A stretch of 64,000 bases of DNA, taken from positions 17,289,236-17,353,235 of the forward strand of contig NC_054741.1 in the NCBI RefSeq assembly GCF_018143015.1, given 5' to 3'. The stretch is from Lytechinus variegatus (taxonomy: Eukaryota > Echinodermata > Echinoidea > Temnopleuroida > Toxopneustidae). Below the pieces are notes generated by a model. That model did not search any database, had not been told where the DNA came from, and saw only the letters and a list, made by a program, of their open reading frames with translations. A program made the translations under genes and the position numbers. How positions within the stretch are numbered: the stretch's first letter is position 1; every line of letters starts with the position of its first letter. Shown here in pieces: positions 49,701 to 59,683 of the stretch.

Positions 49701-52700
49701 TAAGATATTAAAATAAAGAGGAAAAGCTTTACTGCAATGCATGTATAAATATCATAAATTGCTGGGTTATACTAGAAAAATAACCAAGAATCTCAATTTT
49801 CATTGCCAGATAACAAAAAGTTACTGAATGTTTGAATGATTAGTAAACTTCTTACCTTGTAATGTGAAGAGAAACGTTGCAGCAATGGCGAGATTGGTGA
49901 ATACAATGGTGCACTGAGCAACGCAGGTAACGATGGTATATGGACAAAACAAGTAACTGGAATCATACATAAGAGGATAGATATCACTATTTAAGGATTG
50001 TTCATTAAGACAATGATTTATTGATAACAGGTCTTTTTTTAGTTATGACTTCTCATAAAGAGTTAGACAAATAATAAGGAATTTTTTTTCTTCAAAATAG
50101 GTCCTTCATGGACTTTTGCTTTCAAAATTTTAATTTGCAGGTGAAGAAAACTCTTTCTTTCTGTTATCCTGTTGCATGTCATGCCTTTCTAAAAATCTTT
50201 TACATCAACCCAAGGCTGTCATATATTTAACTATTAAAAATGTATTTGTATATTTACAGTGTATGATTTGTGTAATTTTATGGCCAAATAAATAATAATA
50301 GGAAAATTTTCTTAGCCCTAGCCTTACCAATAAAAATGTTAGTGTCCTGTAACACTGACAGCTAAAATAAATTACAACTCATTGGTACAGAGTTTGCCAT
50401 GTAGACATTTAGAAATTGATATCAATAGCAATATTAATTGTATATTAGTAACAACACTTAGCCAAAGATTCAAGAAGAAATCAAACTCACTTCCATTTCT
50501 ATATCCTTGTTCTTCCTCTACAATATGTGCATTACATAATACTTGCGAGCAAGTTGCACCTTTAATATGACATCATTCCTTCATCATTCCTTAATGCAAA
50601 CAGTCTGGTGAACCAACCACGTATTAATCAATGTTTCGATTTCAAATTGATTCAAAACCTCATTTAACTACACTACAAATTTTTCCTGGGATCACATTTG
50701 TAGGTCTGGTTATCGATCCTTTTTTTCTTCCTCAGGCTTGGGATTCACCATTAATTTAAATATTTTTTAATTCTTACTCAAGGTGCATGCAGTAGGACTA
50801 TAAGGAAAAGTAAGTTGTTTGACCCAAAGGCCTCTCTTGATAATAAATGTTGATGTATTATGAAACACACAAATCATATTAAACTTACATTGTCATAACC
50901 AAGTCAGGAATAGAAATGAGATCCGAAGAAACAATGAGAAGGGGACTAACTCCTGAAGCATAATTCTTTTCCTTCTGTTTCTGTTGATTGTACTTAGACC
51001 ACAGGGAGAAAAGATGAAAATAATTAACAAATGCATTTGTTGTAAATGATCAGGCATAATGATGATGAAGATGATATTGACGTTGATGATGTTGATGACG
51101 ATGATGATAATAATCATACTTACATAGTGCCCTTTCCAAAGGAAGTTTAAAGCAAGCTAAGAAAGTGGTTCTTTCAAATGCTTTTTGAATAGGCCAAGTG
51201 AGGTAATGCTTTGTAAAGTTTTTACCACAAACTTATTGTCTGGATAAATTTCCCTTTAACTTGAGGCCAACTTCCACACTTAACAACTCTTCGAGTCCTA
51301 TCTTTTAAGAACTTGCAAATGATTTTAGGGGGCGTTTAGTATTGATTGAAGAACACTCAAGCTAAGAAGCATAATTACTGAGCAGAAACTTTTACATTTC
51401 AGACATTGAAATTGAACCATCTGGTATACAATTTTTTCCTTAATAAATGGCTGCTGAGAAAACCTGTTCTGAATTATTACGTCATTATCCATCAATTGAA
51501 ATACAAATAAGTTTTTAAAAATCTACCAAGTATTTCATTGTCCTGGTGGCAACCTTCCGCAGTACCAAGGCCGTTATCAGATCCAACATGACAAATATAA
51601 CAGGCACCAGGGTGGGACAAACAGCATGAACAGAGTAGAAGGTGTACAGCAACAGCGGGGTCTGCAAGATCAAGAATAATTAAACTGCTCACTCTCCGAC
51701 CCAAACCATGCATTGTACCCACTTGGTATATAAGTTGACGGTCTAATTGACACACTACATCAAACACCATGATGGCTAAACCCACCCGGACCCCACTGCA
51801 GAGAGTTACGTTTAAATGCAACTAAAAAAAATCAAGCAGAAGTCCTTAATAGCACATTTCATTGGTCGAGAATCAGGTTACGTTTGATCGCAACTCTTTC
51901 AGCAAAGGGCTCTTGGTAATCAATTTGATCTGGTAACCATTTGGTCTAACTATCACTGTCATTTAGTCTAATACTCAGACACTCTAATTTCCATTTTGTC
52001 TTCTTATTATTTTGCATTTTGTCAAATGAAAATTTAGTTCAGAAACTTAATTACATAGTAAGCTTAGAACAAGTGGATAATTTATAAAAGGGGTATATCT
52101 GAAATGGAAATTAGGCAAAATGGTCAAATTGATATAAGGCAATTAGACTAAACAGTACATTAACTGGGAATAGACTAAATGGGGTGAGAACAAACAGAAA
52201 GTACATGTAGACCAAGGGGCAATTCCTTTGTCAAGTCTCACCAAACATCAAGTGCCATATCCTGGCAAAAGATAAAATGTGATACCATCCATATTTCATT
52301 ATGTAACATTGTTTGGGAGTACTAGTCAAGGTGTCAAATTAATAGACCTATTTCATTTACATTCTTATAAAGCCTGTATTAAGCTTTGGTAAAAGGGCAG
52401 TACGGTAATATGAAGTACACCAAGTATCATCTAACATCTAATATTACATGCACAGAAGTGTAGTGGCAATGGGGTGTTTTTTCAGGCGCTAGATTTCAAA
52501 TTTGGCATTTTTCAGCTACTTAGCATTTTGGGAGGGATTTTTTTTGTAATTTTTTTCTCCGAGTGTGACTAACAGTCAGCATGCACTGATGAAATACATA
52601 ATGTAATCCATGAATACATAGTAGCACGTATCTCCTGAGCATGATCTTACTGTGATGCATTACATAGGCCTATTTGTGAAATTGGGAATTTAAGCGCAAC

Positions 52701-55548
52701 TTTTAATAAGACTGAAATCTTTGTGATACGCCCCCACATTCGATAATCATAGTTATCCAACTGTATTTTCCCTTGATTTTCACTTGTTCACCCCCAAAAC
52801 TGCTTCAGCCCATAAACCAATTAGATACACAGTAGAATTCACTACCTTTAAATATTTATAAATATATATCAAGATTAAAATGACATATGAAGGATTTGAT
52901 TTTCTCAAAATATTCTAAATGATATTTCTTCAAAGTAATCTTCATAGTTGTTGGGGTACACATGTGTTAATGTCTTTAATATTCTGAAAATGTGAACAAT
53001 ACCCTAAAATGCTATAGGGGAGTATTTTTTTTTAAAAACTTATTAGTTTGTGTTTCTGTTACTATAAACAATTTATTTCAAACCATGCTTTACCTCAACT
53101 AATTTATCTACTAAGTTATTCAATGTACTCTGTGCTTCAAAACAGTCTTGTTTATAAATGCTTAATCCTAATCCTACTTCAGAAAGTATTCTTCTCTGCA
53201 ACATAACACTATTTTTAGGTCAACATAAAATATCATACTACAAGGTGAAATAAAATAAAAAGAAACAATTCTGTTGGAATACTCACTTCATGGAATATGT
53301 CTCCTGCATACGGTGAAATACCCCACTCCAGTAAAGTCACACCTTCCACCACTGATTGTAGAAAAAAAATGGAGAGAAAAAAAGAAAGTGCAAATGAGAA
53401 ATTGCAGGTAGAGACTAAATCATATCTTACACATGTGCACGGGTGTGTGTAAGGGTGGGTGTTCCTGATAAATGTATTTTCGAAATATTCACAGTAAACC
53501 TATTTAAATGTGTGTGTTTCTGATGTTTTGTGTTGTGTGATAAATGTATATCATCTTGTTTGCATTTGAATCTTACACATTTTTCTTGTTTGCTCTGGAA
53601 TAATATTCTACTTGCTGTAACGTTACATTTGATGAAATCATTTATTATTATTATCACACTCTCAAAGGGAAAATTCATCCTGTTGATAAGTTGGGTTGAA
53701 TGAAAGCAGAAAGATTGGCAAACGTTTGATAAAATCCATAAAAGAATAAAAGAGTTATGACATTTAAAAACTTTTGAATTGTGACATCAGACGCGAGCAG
53801 CTCCTCCATATATAAGCCTAATCCCGTTCATTCTGTTTTTTTATGAACCATGATGAATAAAAACATTTAACTTATAGTAGGGGGTATCAAATTATATGGT
53901 TGATGATTATATCTCTATTGAAAACCAGCTTTAAATACAAAATGAAAAAAATTGCTTCTGTCCTTTTATATATGAATATTTTCCATCTTACACTTCCTTT
54001 TGTCTTTAAGTTAACATGATAACATGTGACCATGGACAACTGTTGTTGCGACATTTATATTTTGCCCCCACTGATATTTTGTTGAGCATTCTATTCTATT
54101 TAGTAATTCATGCCTGCCTCCCCACTCACATCTCCCTCTCTTGTTCCCTTTCCTTCTCTTCTTTTCTCTGCCCTTTTCTTTGTATTGTTTATTGTATTGT
54201 ATTTTTGTCTATAGGTGTATCTCACCACAAACCTCAGCTTTTACGGTATACGCCTTCTTCTTTAAACCCAAGGGCCCATATTCTGAGAGCAGGTTTAATT
54301 TAAACTCAGGTTTAAAGTTGTGGTTTAAGTATGGATAGCCATAGATGAATAAATTCCCCAAAATGACGGTTATTCCTGTATAGTCAGTGATATGACATTA
54401 ATCTCCAGAGCCTCCTGGCTACCCCCCCTCCCATCAGTCTCACTCTCGCCTAACCCAGGGAGCTCCCTGTAATATTAGGCAGATGATACTCTCCAAAATG
54501 GGGTAGAATGTGCCAATGGGGTCAAAATTGCACCCCAAATAAAAGGGAAAAATAAATTATGCACTCAATTATAGGGATGAAGGTCTATCGTCATCGTGAC
54601 ACAGAATCCCAACATCGAGGCACAAACTGGACCCTCAAAAAAAAGGGAAAAGTTTGGTCTCATTCGTTCTCCTTTCAAAATTGAAAACAAAATGGCTGAT
54701 CGATACCAGAAATGAATGCGTCATTAGACATAAATAGTTAGAGGACTAACTTTTCCTTTTTTTGGGGTCAAGTTTGTGCCTTGATGTCAGGATTCTGTGT
54801 CATGTTACTTAGACCTTCATCCATATAATTGAGGTAAGCAAAACGCATAATCTATTTCCCCCTTTTATTTGGAGTGCTATTGCGACCCCATTCTTCCTCA
54901 TTTTGGAGAGTACCAATGTCTGCTATTACACGGACGAGTCCTGGAGCCGATTGTACGAAAGGGTCTTTACAAGAACCGTCGTTCGTGTCGCCCATTTATT
55001 ATGATGCGCCATGTGAAACGCATTTCAAATAAATTACCTGCAAACATATTTCATTCATCTGTTATACTTATATATATTATAAACAAAATATCTGTTTATA
55101 AAATGATGTGAGATATCATGAAATCGTATACAAATTGATTTAAATGCTAGCTAACCAAATTTTATTTGTTTATCATACATTTCAGAAATATCCCGCATAC
55201 AGCTTATCATAAAAGATGGGCGACACGAACGACGGTCCTTTGAAAGACCCTTTCATGCAATCGGCCCCTGGCCTGGGCTCCGGGCCGCTCCGCTTCGCGG
55301 GCGCGGGCCGGAGCTCCCTGGCCCGGGTTAACTCTCGCCTCGGCAGCTCAGCTCAGTGAGAGCTAGTTACAGAGAAGTCTTTAAAGAATAAAGACTCCTA
55401 AGCATCTGTTTCACTCACTCGATTTCCATGATGTAAGAGGTGTAGAAATTTCAACTCGATCGGTCAGCCAGCTTGATACAAATGAGTAAAACAATACAGA
55501 TCTCACAGTCACTCCAATCAGAGAAACAAAAATCATGGGGGCTGCCAT
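40589..55548 (-). CDS. PIGU: PIGU, GPI transamidase subunit, 11 coding exons (442 aa)
   Basis: PIGU is a multi-pass ER membrane subunit of the GPI transamidase (with PIGK, PIGT, PIGS and GPAA1), which cleaves the C-terminal signal of precursors and attaches the GPI anchor; PIGU is thought to help recognise the GPI lipid. Exons, high to low: 55548-55419, 53351-53287, 51661-51527, 50992-50889, 49956-49856, 48933-48824, 47136-46979, 45706-45563, 44770-44646, 42232-42090, 40702-40589. Every intron is GT-AG, phases agree at each junction, and the sum is 1329 nt including TAA. Human PIGU is about 435 residues, so the length fits. Hallmarks: N-terminal [21 protein letters not shown]-type ASYQSLYP in exon 6, [12 protein letters not shown] (residues 281-292), FKSYPSVGD in exon 9, and [16 protein letters not shown] (379-394). 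The least conserved part is exon 4. I recognised the family from memory; no search was run. UTRs and poly(A) site are not determined. Confidence 0.96.
41422..42014. mobile_element. TTAA-family MITE in PIGU intron 10
   Basis: Left AGGACAAGTCCATCC after TTAA (41418-41421); right GGTGGACTTGACCT followed by TGAA, a decayed TTAA. Text TTTCATCAAAATCAGATGTA, GCAAATGAGGGGACTGATGG and mirror images make it near-palindromic. It ends about 75 bp from exon 10. Confidence 0.85.
42090..42232 (-). CDS. PIGU: PIGU exon 10 (residues 358-405)
   Basis: Acceptor CTCTCTGGAACAG. Encodes [20 protein letters not shown] then [20 protein letters not shown], nearly identical to the vertebrate [21 protein letters not shown]. 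Donor GTAAGG, phase 0. Confidence 0.96.
42329..42722. repeat. 197-bp tandem duplication in PIGU intron 9
   Basis: TAATTCCAAGAGATTCAATT at 42329 recurs at 42526, and both copies run through a G-run, GTAGTTTGGTGT, a C-run, TTGTTCTTGTAAAAGTTATG and GTGGGGATAACT. Confidence 0.9.
43019..43059. repeat. 41-bp near-perfect palindrome
   Basis: TTGCATGGCAAAGTTACCAT and ATGGTAACTTTGCTATGCAA pair with one mismatch around a single central base. More GGTAAC/GTTACC words lie just upstream (42941-42972), so it may be the core of a larger MITE. Confidence 0.85.
44470..44614. mobile_element. Palindromic MITE, CCGTTGCAGAAAGAGT family, intron 9
   Basis: GGGTCCGTTGCAGAAAGAGT mirrors ACTCTTTCTGCAACGGGCCC; inner TTGATTGGTTGAAAATCA. 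CCCTGG lies at both outer edges as a possible target duplication. It sits 32 bp from exon 9. Confidence 0.85.
44646..44770 (-). CDS. PIGU: PIGU exon 9 (residues 316-357)
   Basis: Acceptor GCTTCCCTAG. Encodes [20 protein letters not shown] then [17 protein letters not shown], matching KEHPIFFMFIQ...FKSYPTVGD. Donor GTAAGT. A partial tandem copy of this exon lies at about 44824-44906. Confidence 0.95.
44673..44975. repeat. Tandem duplication covering part of PIGU exon 9
   Basis: The block starting ACAGGGAAAGGTATACGG at 44673 recurs at 44824 (offset 151). About 83 bases are shared with a single change (AGATTG/AGATCG), followed by similar CAGAAG and ATGAAAATGACTAC text. The upstream copy (gene order) lacks about 20 bases that in copy 1 hold the exon's first codons and the CTAG acceptor, so it is a pseudo-exon in intron 8. 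Confidence 0.9.
45235..45370. mobile_element. Palindromic MITE, CCATAACACAAAG family, intron 8
   Basis: CAGGATCCCATAACACAAAG against CTTGGTGTTATGGAACCCTG. Related to 22583-22746. Confidence 0.8.
45563..45706 (-). CDS. PIGU: PIGU exon 8 (residues 268-315)
   Basis: Acceptor TTCTTCCAG. Encodes [20 protein letters not shown] then [19 protein letters not shown] and APLAIKMR. The FWYFFxEMFEHF stretch is the most diagnostic motif of the family. Donor GTAAAG. Confidence 0.96.
45871..46009. mobile_element. Short MITE, CCCGAATTCTGAACTCGGGT family, intron 7
   Basis: GCCCGAATTCTGAACTCGGG and TTTAAAA mirror TAAAATAAACCCGACTTCAG followed by AAAACGGGC. A half copy lies at about 54267-54330. Confidence 0.7.
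46138..46335. mobile_element. 198-bp MITE, GGGCAATTCCATAAAAT family, intron 7
   Basis: GGGCAATTCCATAAAAT and ATTTTATAGAATTGCCC are 17-bp inverted ends with one mismatch; inside are ATGTACGTCTGACC and CTTTTGACAGTCTG/CTGTCAAAGGACC mirror words. Confidence 0.8.
46979..47136 (-). CDS. PIGU: PIGU exon 7 (residues 216-267)
   Basis: Acceptor TTTTTCCCTCAG, a polar loop [16 protein letters not shown], then a long hydrophobic segment ending [15 protein letters not shown], matching FLLSSWDFIPAVYGF. Donor GTAAGT after two bases of the next codon. Confidence 0.94.
47429..47981. mobile_element. 553-bp TIR element with 8-bp duplication, intron 6
   Basis: CCCGGGGGGGGCACTTGCAT and GGTGGATACCATG at the left mirror CATGGTATCCACTCGTGAAT and GTGGCCCCCCCGGG at the right. 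ATTTCTAG flanks both sides exactly (47421-47428 and 47982-47989). Internal units built on 'CTTGTTAAGGGT/CGTGTTTAGGGT' recur about six times. A perfect 20-bp palindrome CACGTTACGTACGTAACGTG is at 47513-47532. An 8-bp duplication fits hAT-like or related superfamilies. Confidence 0.9.
48662..48768. mobile_element. 107-bp palindromic MITE, intron 6
   Basis: GGGAATTATTACTCCTCGTT and GGACTGGCAATAACTATTTT mirror AAAATAATAATTGCCAGACC and AACCTCGAATAAATAGTTCC; loop AGCTTTGCCCCC. It lies about 55 bp from exon 6. Confidence 0.85.
48824..48933 (-). CDS. PIGU: PIGU exon 6 (residues 179-215)
   Basis: Acceptor TTCATTTACAG, then [20 protein letters not shown] and [16 protein letters not shown], a strongly conserved core of the family (LALATYQSLYPLTL in human). 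Donor GTGAGA, phase 0. Confidence 0.95.
49856..49956 (-). CDS. PIGU: PIGU exon 5 (residues 145-178)
   Basis: Acceptor ATTCCAG. The split codon gives I, followed by [16 protein letters not shown] and [13 protein letters not shown], matching the NPYTILSCVAKST region. Donor GTAAGA; one base of a Gly codon remains. Confidence 0.94.
50889..50992 (-). CDS. PIGU: PIGU exon 4 (residues 111-144)
   Basis: Acceptor TTTTCTCCCTGTGGTCTAAG, then [17 protein letters not shown]..., then donor GTAAGT after a split ATn codon. This loop is poorly conserved, so support comes from position, phase, the QKQK match and the following LISIPDLVM helix. The acceptor choice is slightly less sure than elsewhere. Confidence 0.88.
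51527..51661 (-). CDS. PIGU: PIGU exon 3 (residues 66-110)
   Basis: Starts after CTTGCAG with [11 protein letters not shown] and continues through a hydrophobic span ending [18 protein letters not shown]; donor GTAGAT. It corresponds to the TPLIIYLFHF...TAIALY part of vertebrate PIGU. Exactly 45 codons. Confidence 0.94.
51786..51912. mobile_element. Diverged CTGCAGAGAGTTACG MITE, intron 2
   Basis: GACCCCACTGCAGAGAGTTA and CAACTCTTTCAGCAAAGGGC are decayed ends of the family at 44470-44614; inner CATTTCATTGGTCGAGAATC. Confidence 0.55.
53287..53351 (-). CDS. PIGU: PIGU exon 2 (residues 44-65)
   Basis: A 65-nt exon too short for ORF callers. Acceptor CTACAATCAG, then codons for [21 protein letters not shown], then donor GTGAGT. 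It matches the conserved segment after the first membrane span and ends in phase 0. Confidence 0.94.
53655..54000. mobile_element. TTAA-family MITE half, intron 1
   Basis: Begins CTCTCAAAGGGAAAATTCAT, with GAGTTATGACATTTAAAAAC and 'GACGCGAGCAGCTCCTCC', as in the 36578 copy. The right end is not clear. Confidence 0.55.
54468..54930. mobile_element. 463-bp palindromic element, intron 1
   Basis: TGTAATATTAGGCAGATGAT and ACTCTCCAAAATG mirror CATTTTGGAGAGTACCAATG and TCTGCTATTACA. Mirror words continue inward (ATCCCAACATCGAGGCACAA against TTGTGCCTTGATGTCAGGAT). No ORF. Confidence 0.8.
54940..55278. mobile_element. 339-bp MITE, CCGATTGTACGAAAGGGTCT family, intron 1
   Basis: CCTGGAGCCGATTGTACGAA ... 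CCGTCGTTCGTGTCGCCCAT at the left mirrors ATGGGCGACACGAACGACGG ... CATGCAATCGGCCCCTGG at the right: arms of about 55 bp around an AT-rich centre. It lies directly beside the preceding element and about 140 bp from exon 1. Confidence 0.9.
55419..55548 (-). CDS. PIGU: PIGU exon 1 (start codon, residues 1-43)
   Basis: ATG at 55548 in a strong context (AAAATGG) begins [13 protein letters not shown], a hydrophobic first segment, and runs to ...TPLTSWKS. The frame is open further upstream, but this Met matches the usual PIGU start. The exon ends with one base of a split codon before donor GTGAGT (55418-55413). Confidence 0.95.
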
Positions 55549-55574
55549 TTTATCAGCATTCTGTTTGTCGCCAT
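55533..55574 (-). promoter_or_regulatory. Upstream ORF overlapping the PIGU start
   Basis: A minus-strand ATG at 55574 opens a 13-codon frame ([13 protein letters not shown]) whose TGA at 55535-55533 lies 14 bases past the PIGU ATG, in another frame. An overlapping uORF would normally lower initiation at the main start, but the uORF context (CAGATGG, C at -3) is weaker than that of PIGU (AAAATGG). Whether it lies in the mRNA is unknown. Confidence 0.4.
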
Positions 55575-55670
55575 CTGCGGCATGTACCGTACAGTACTCA
55601 CAAGACAAAATTTTATTTGAACCGGGATTTGAATAAAAAAGAAAAATCAAACAAGCATAATAGGTCTACT

Positions 55671-56620
55671 CAGTGCCGTAACTGGGGGGGGGGGGGCACG
55701 TGCCATCGGCTTATGTTTTACATAAAAACTTTTTTTTCATAACTTTATGATAGATATAATAGATATAATAAATATATTTTCGGAATACTATAGTAACTAC
55801 GGGGGGGGGGGGGGGAACGTGCCATCGGCTGGCCAAAAAAGGGGGAAGAGAAAAAGAGAGAGAAAGGAAACGAAACGTAGCGGGAAAGAAGAAATGGTAT
55901 ATTATAATTGTTATGTTACTGTATTTACATAAAAAACATTGTTTTTCATAACTTTATGATAGACATAATAGATATAATAAATATATTTTCAGAATACTAT
56001 AATTTTCAAGTATAATTGAGAGACGTGACGTTGTCAAATGAAATCAATATACACCAAGGGTCGCCCTTCGAGCTATTATTGTTATGTGTAGTGACATAAG
56101 CTTCTTTTTGATGACTACTTAAAGTGATCGCCCCATTTTAAGGCCTTAATATATAACATTTCCTGTCCGTGCTTACGTTCGCATTAAAGGATTGGTGAGA
56201 TATGTCTGCTCTTCATGACTTCCTAAAATCAGTCCTTAAAAATGTCCCTTTTTCTGATCTTAATATAAAAAAAAACGTTCGGTTCGCGCTCCGTGCTCGC
56301 ATAATTTTGTTATTAAAATAATATTAAAAAATTGTGGTCAATATATACTAAAATTTCAGCTCGCGCTTAGCGCTGGTATTGTTGTTTGTTTAGGGGTACG
56401 TAACATGATGCTTATGAATTTCTAGATCCGAATATCAAAAATTTTCAGCTCGCTCACATTATTTGATCAGTGAAATACATATTCATTTAATGGCACTGTT
56501 TTTAAAATGTCTCTATTAGGTCAGTATACCTGGCAACTGAGCGCGCTCATTATATAGTGACTCAATTTTTTTTTTGCTGGTGCCCCCCCCCCCCATGCCG
56601 TGACCCACGGTACGCCTCTG
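55671..56620. mobile_element. hAT-like element 1 in the nest
   Basis: Left CAGTGCCGTAACTGGGGGGG; right is the complement of CAGAGGCGTACCGTGGGTCA. Flanking 8-mers (GGTCTACT, ATAATACT) match only partly. Inside, TCATAACTTTATGATAGATA followed by TAATAAATATATTTTC is duplicated at 55737 and 55949, and GTGCCATCGGCT occurs twice. Contains GCTCGCGCTTAGCGC-type words. Confidence 0.7.
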
Positions 56621-56668
56621 ATAATACTAGTATTGAAAATTCATCAAAATCGGATGTAAAATGAGAAA

Positions 56669-56808
56669 CAGGAGCCGCGGAAGCTGGGGTGCTTCTGTCC
56701 CCTACTTTTTTTCAAAACTTTATACAAAAACGTAAAAATTACCATAAACGGTGATTGTTTTGAATGGTCAGCCCCCCCCCTACTTTGAAAACACTTCCGC
56801 GGCCCCTG
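56669..56808. mobile_element. hAT-like MITE 2 in the nest
   Basis: CAGGAGCCGCGGAAG and CTTCCGCGGCCCCTG ends; relative of 21919-22049. AGAAA borders both sides, and removing the element restores AAAATGAGAAAGTTATGAC as expected for the host MITE. Confidence 0.8.
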
Positions 56809-57084
56809 AGAAAGTTATGACATATCAAATTTTTGCTTAATTTCACAAACAGTAAGTTTTATTCACATCCTGTTCGGTATGGAAATGAGGGGACTGATGA
56901 CAATAACCACTCACAGTTCTTTCATAGAGCTATCAACATTTTTATTTTTCCTCTTCATTGTCACATGCATGCATGACTCAGCGTCTCTCCCTGAACACGT
57001 AGAATTACCATTATTTGAACACTTTACTGTTCTGAAAAGTTAGTAGGACCTTCTCATTGTCAAATCTGTAAAAATAATCGATAT

Positions 57085-57142
57085 CAGGCGCGTACGCAAG
57101 GGGGGGGGGTTTCGGGGGTTCAAACCCCCCCTAATCGTTTCC

Positions 57143-57173
<31 letters not shown>

Positions 57174-59683
57174 TGTCTCCCCAGAGGTCGGTCTGGTCAA
57201 GGAGTTATCGGGCAAGAACCTGATAACTCCTTGGTCTGGTTACGGACAGTTCCCCTACCCAATAATGTATATGACAGCAATAATGAACAGAATCTCATGT
57301 TTCCGACGAAAAACACAGAAAAAATTTCCGCTCGCTTCGCTCGCTCCTTTTTATTATATCTTTTATTTCCGCATGTCGCCGACATGATCACGGTATCGCC
57401 ATTAACAAGGCCATACATGATTATCATGATGTATACTTATGAATACAAGTGAACCAAGACAAAGACATACGTTTTCTTACAAAATATGTTTTACCAATAT
57501 GAAAACCAAAATGACGGAAAACGCTAAAATGTCGGTTAGCTCGCTCCGCTCGCTCGTAATAATTTATGAAATTCCATAAGTATCTAGTCTCCTGTTCAAG
57601 GCCGTATTATGAGTGTTACGAATAGAAGGACATGTAGCATCGACTAATACTTGATTTACTAACAAACTATTGACAAGAAATGTATGTTTTGACGGGAAAA
57701 CGCGAAAATTTCGGCTCGCTCACTCCGCTCGCTCGTGATCATTTATGAAATTTCTTAAGTTTCTAGTCTCTTGATCAAGGCCATATCATGAGACTTACGA
57801 GCAGGACATGTATCATCAACTAATATGTAATCATTACCAACAAGCTATTGACATGATTGAGAAGAATTGTATGTTTTGACGGAAAAACGCAAACATTTCG
57901 GCTCGCTTGCTCCGCTCGTTCGTAATTATTCATGACATTTCTCAAGTTTCTAGTGTTCTGATCAAGGCCATATCCAGACGCGTAAAGTCCCCAAAAAGAA
58001 AAAAAAAGGGAAAAAAGGAGAGGAGAAAAGGAAAAGGGAAGGAAGGAAAGGGAAGAAAGGTAGCTTTGTGTTTTTTTCTATTTATTCTTTATTTTTTTCT
58101 CGAAAGAGAAACTCCTTCACTCTTCTTGCTTTAAATTCATATATGAATTTTGCTTCCGCGCTGCGCGCGGTTAAATGACAATATTGAAGTTCTCCATTGT
58201 TCCCCTACCTTTTCTCTAACCCTGTTTTTCCACCTCAGCTATGTGCTTCTTGCCAGTTAAAGTTAAAATTGTATACATTAGGGCATGAATTTGAGTAAGG
58301 TTAGGCCGAAGTAAATGTATGAAGTTATCTTTTTTTTCAATTGATCGCGCAACTTCTAGTCTGGTCGGCTCCGAGCGGGTAAAATCTTTATATCAGTTTC
58401 TGCCGTCACCTCCATAAAGTCAGCTTCTCCCGCTTTTCAGCTCATTACTATAAACAACCATAATTTGGGGGCAAACAGGTTCCTAATTTAAAAAGAGGAA
58501 GGTATGGAATTCGTGTCGTATTAAATAAAAAAGTACAATATTTTTTTATCAAATTGTATTAAACTTCATGTCATTTCCCTGTATACATTCATCTCCTGTC
58601 CTGTTTTGCGCCCTCAGTTTGAAATTTTGAATGACACTTAAGTTTCTTTATATTCAAAATGAAGCGCTTCAGGATAAGTCAAAAAAATTAATCATTCTTT
58701 ATTATATAGATAGATAATTTCAATAAATCACAGAAGTTTCAACTTTATGCGCACTATTTTCCTTGTAATGAAGTTCAATAATCTTAGAAAATCAATTGAA
58801 TTAGAGATGATTGGGTATTAGAGATATCTACATTTGATGAAACGTCCGCCCTTTGAAATTTCAGAGTTTCATTGCTCATCGCGGGGAGGAATATCTTCCT
58901 CTACCAATCTTCTCCTCTGTTTTGCGAGTTAAAAATATGCACTGATGCTAAATTGTTTGTAATCAAATCTGATCTTTCCAAAGAAAGTTTCAATATATCT
59001 TTGAGAATACCCTTTTCTCGGGACCCTTTTTATGGCAAGAAAAATTGATAAATCACTTTAGCTTCCGCGCTTCGCGCGGAGTTATTATCATTTTAATTTC
59101 CTCCATTGTATACCTCTTTTGTGCGTTTACAATCACTTTTGAAAACAAGGTTCAAAATCGCAATATAGTCAACCGAATTGGAGGTACTAGAGACAAGAGA
59201 AACGGCTCCTTTTCATTTTAATTTATGAAACACTAAAAGCTTCGCGCTTCGCACGGGAGGGGGAAACTCCCCCTCCCTGCACCCACCCCCTAGGGAGCGC
59301 GCTTCGCGCGCTCTGTAAGTGTTGGCACGCTTCGCGTGCATTTACCGCCCCTCCAAAATGAAATCCTGGCTACGCAGTTGGCCATATCATGAGTGCTACG
59401 ATCCGAAGGACATGTAGCATCGACTATGATACCAACAAACTAATGACAAAAAGGTTATGTTTCCAACGCGAAAACGAGAACATTTTCTGCTCGCTCGCGG
59501 GTCATGACCGCACTGTTACATACCCATCCCCACTTAAATGTTATTGTCTTATTTGCAGCGCTGAAAAAAAAGAAAAAAAAATCATCACCTCCCCCCCCGC
59601 TCATCACTTTTTAGAGACTGGGCGGGAAAAAAAAATCAGCTCGAAAACCCCCCCCCCTTTCAAAAATCCTGCGTACGCGCCTG
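57085..59683. mobile_element. hAT-like element 3 in the nest (2.6 kb)
   Basis: Ends CAGGCGCGTACGCAAGG and its mirror (CCTGCGTACGCGCCTG), with perfect ATCGATAT at 57077-57084 and 59684-59691. No transposase ORF. The inside has at least three ~185-bp tandem units, each with AAAACGC...TTTCGGCTCGCT, CTCCGCTCGCTCGT, TTCTAGTCTC and 'CAAGGCCATATCATGAG', and a long T-run near 57143-57170. It carries a further insertion at 57975-59380. Confidence 0.9.
57975..59380. mobile_element. hAT-like element 4, nested in element 3
   Basis: Starts CAGACGCGTAAAGTCCCC and ends as the complement of CAACTGCGTAGCCAGGATTT. GCCATATC flanks both sides (57967-57974 and 59381-59388), and the interrupted 185-bp unit of element 3 resumes exactly there. 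Inside are GCGCTTCGCGCG words and no recognisable gene. Confidence 0.85.
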
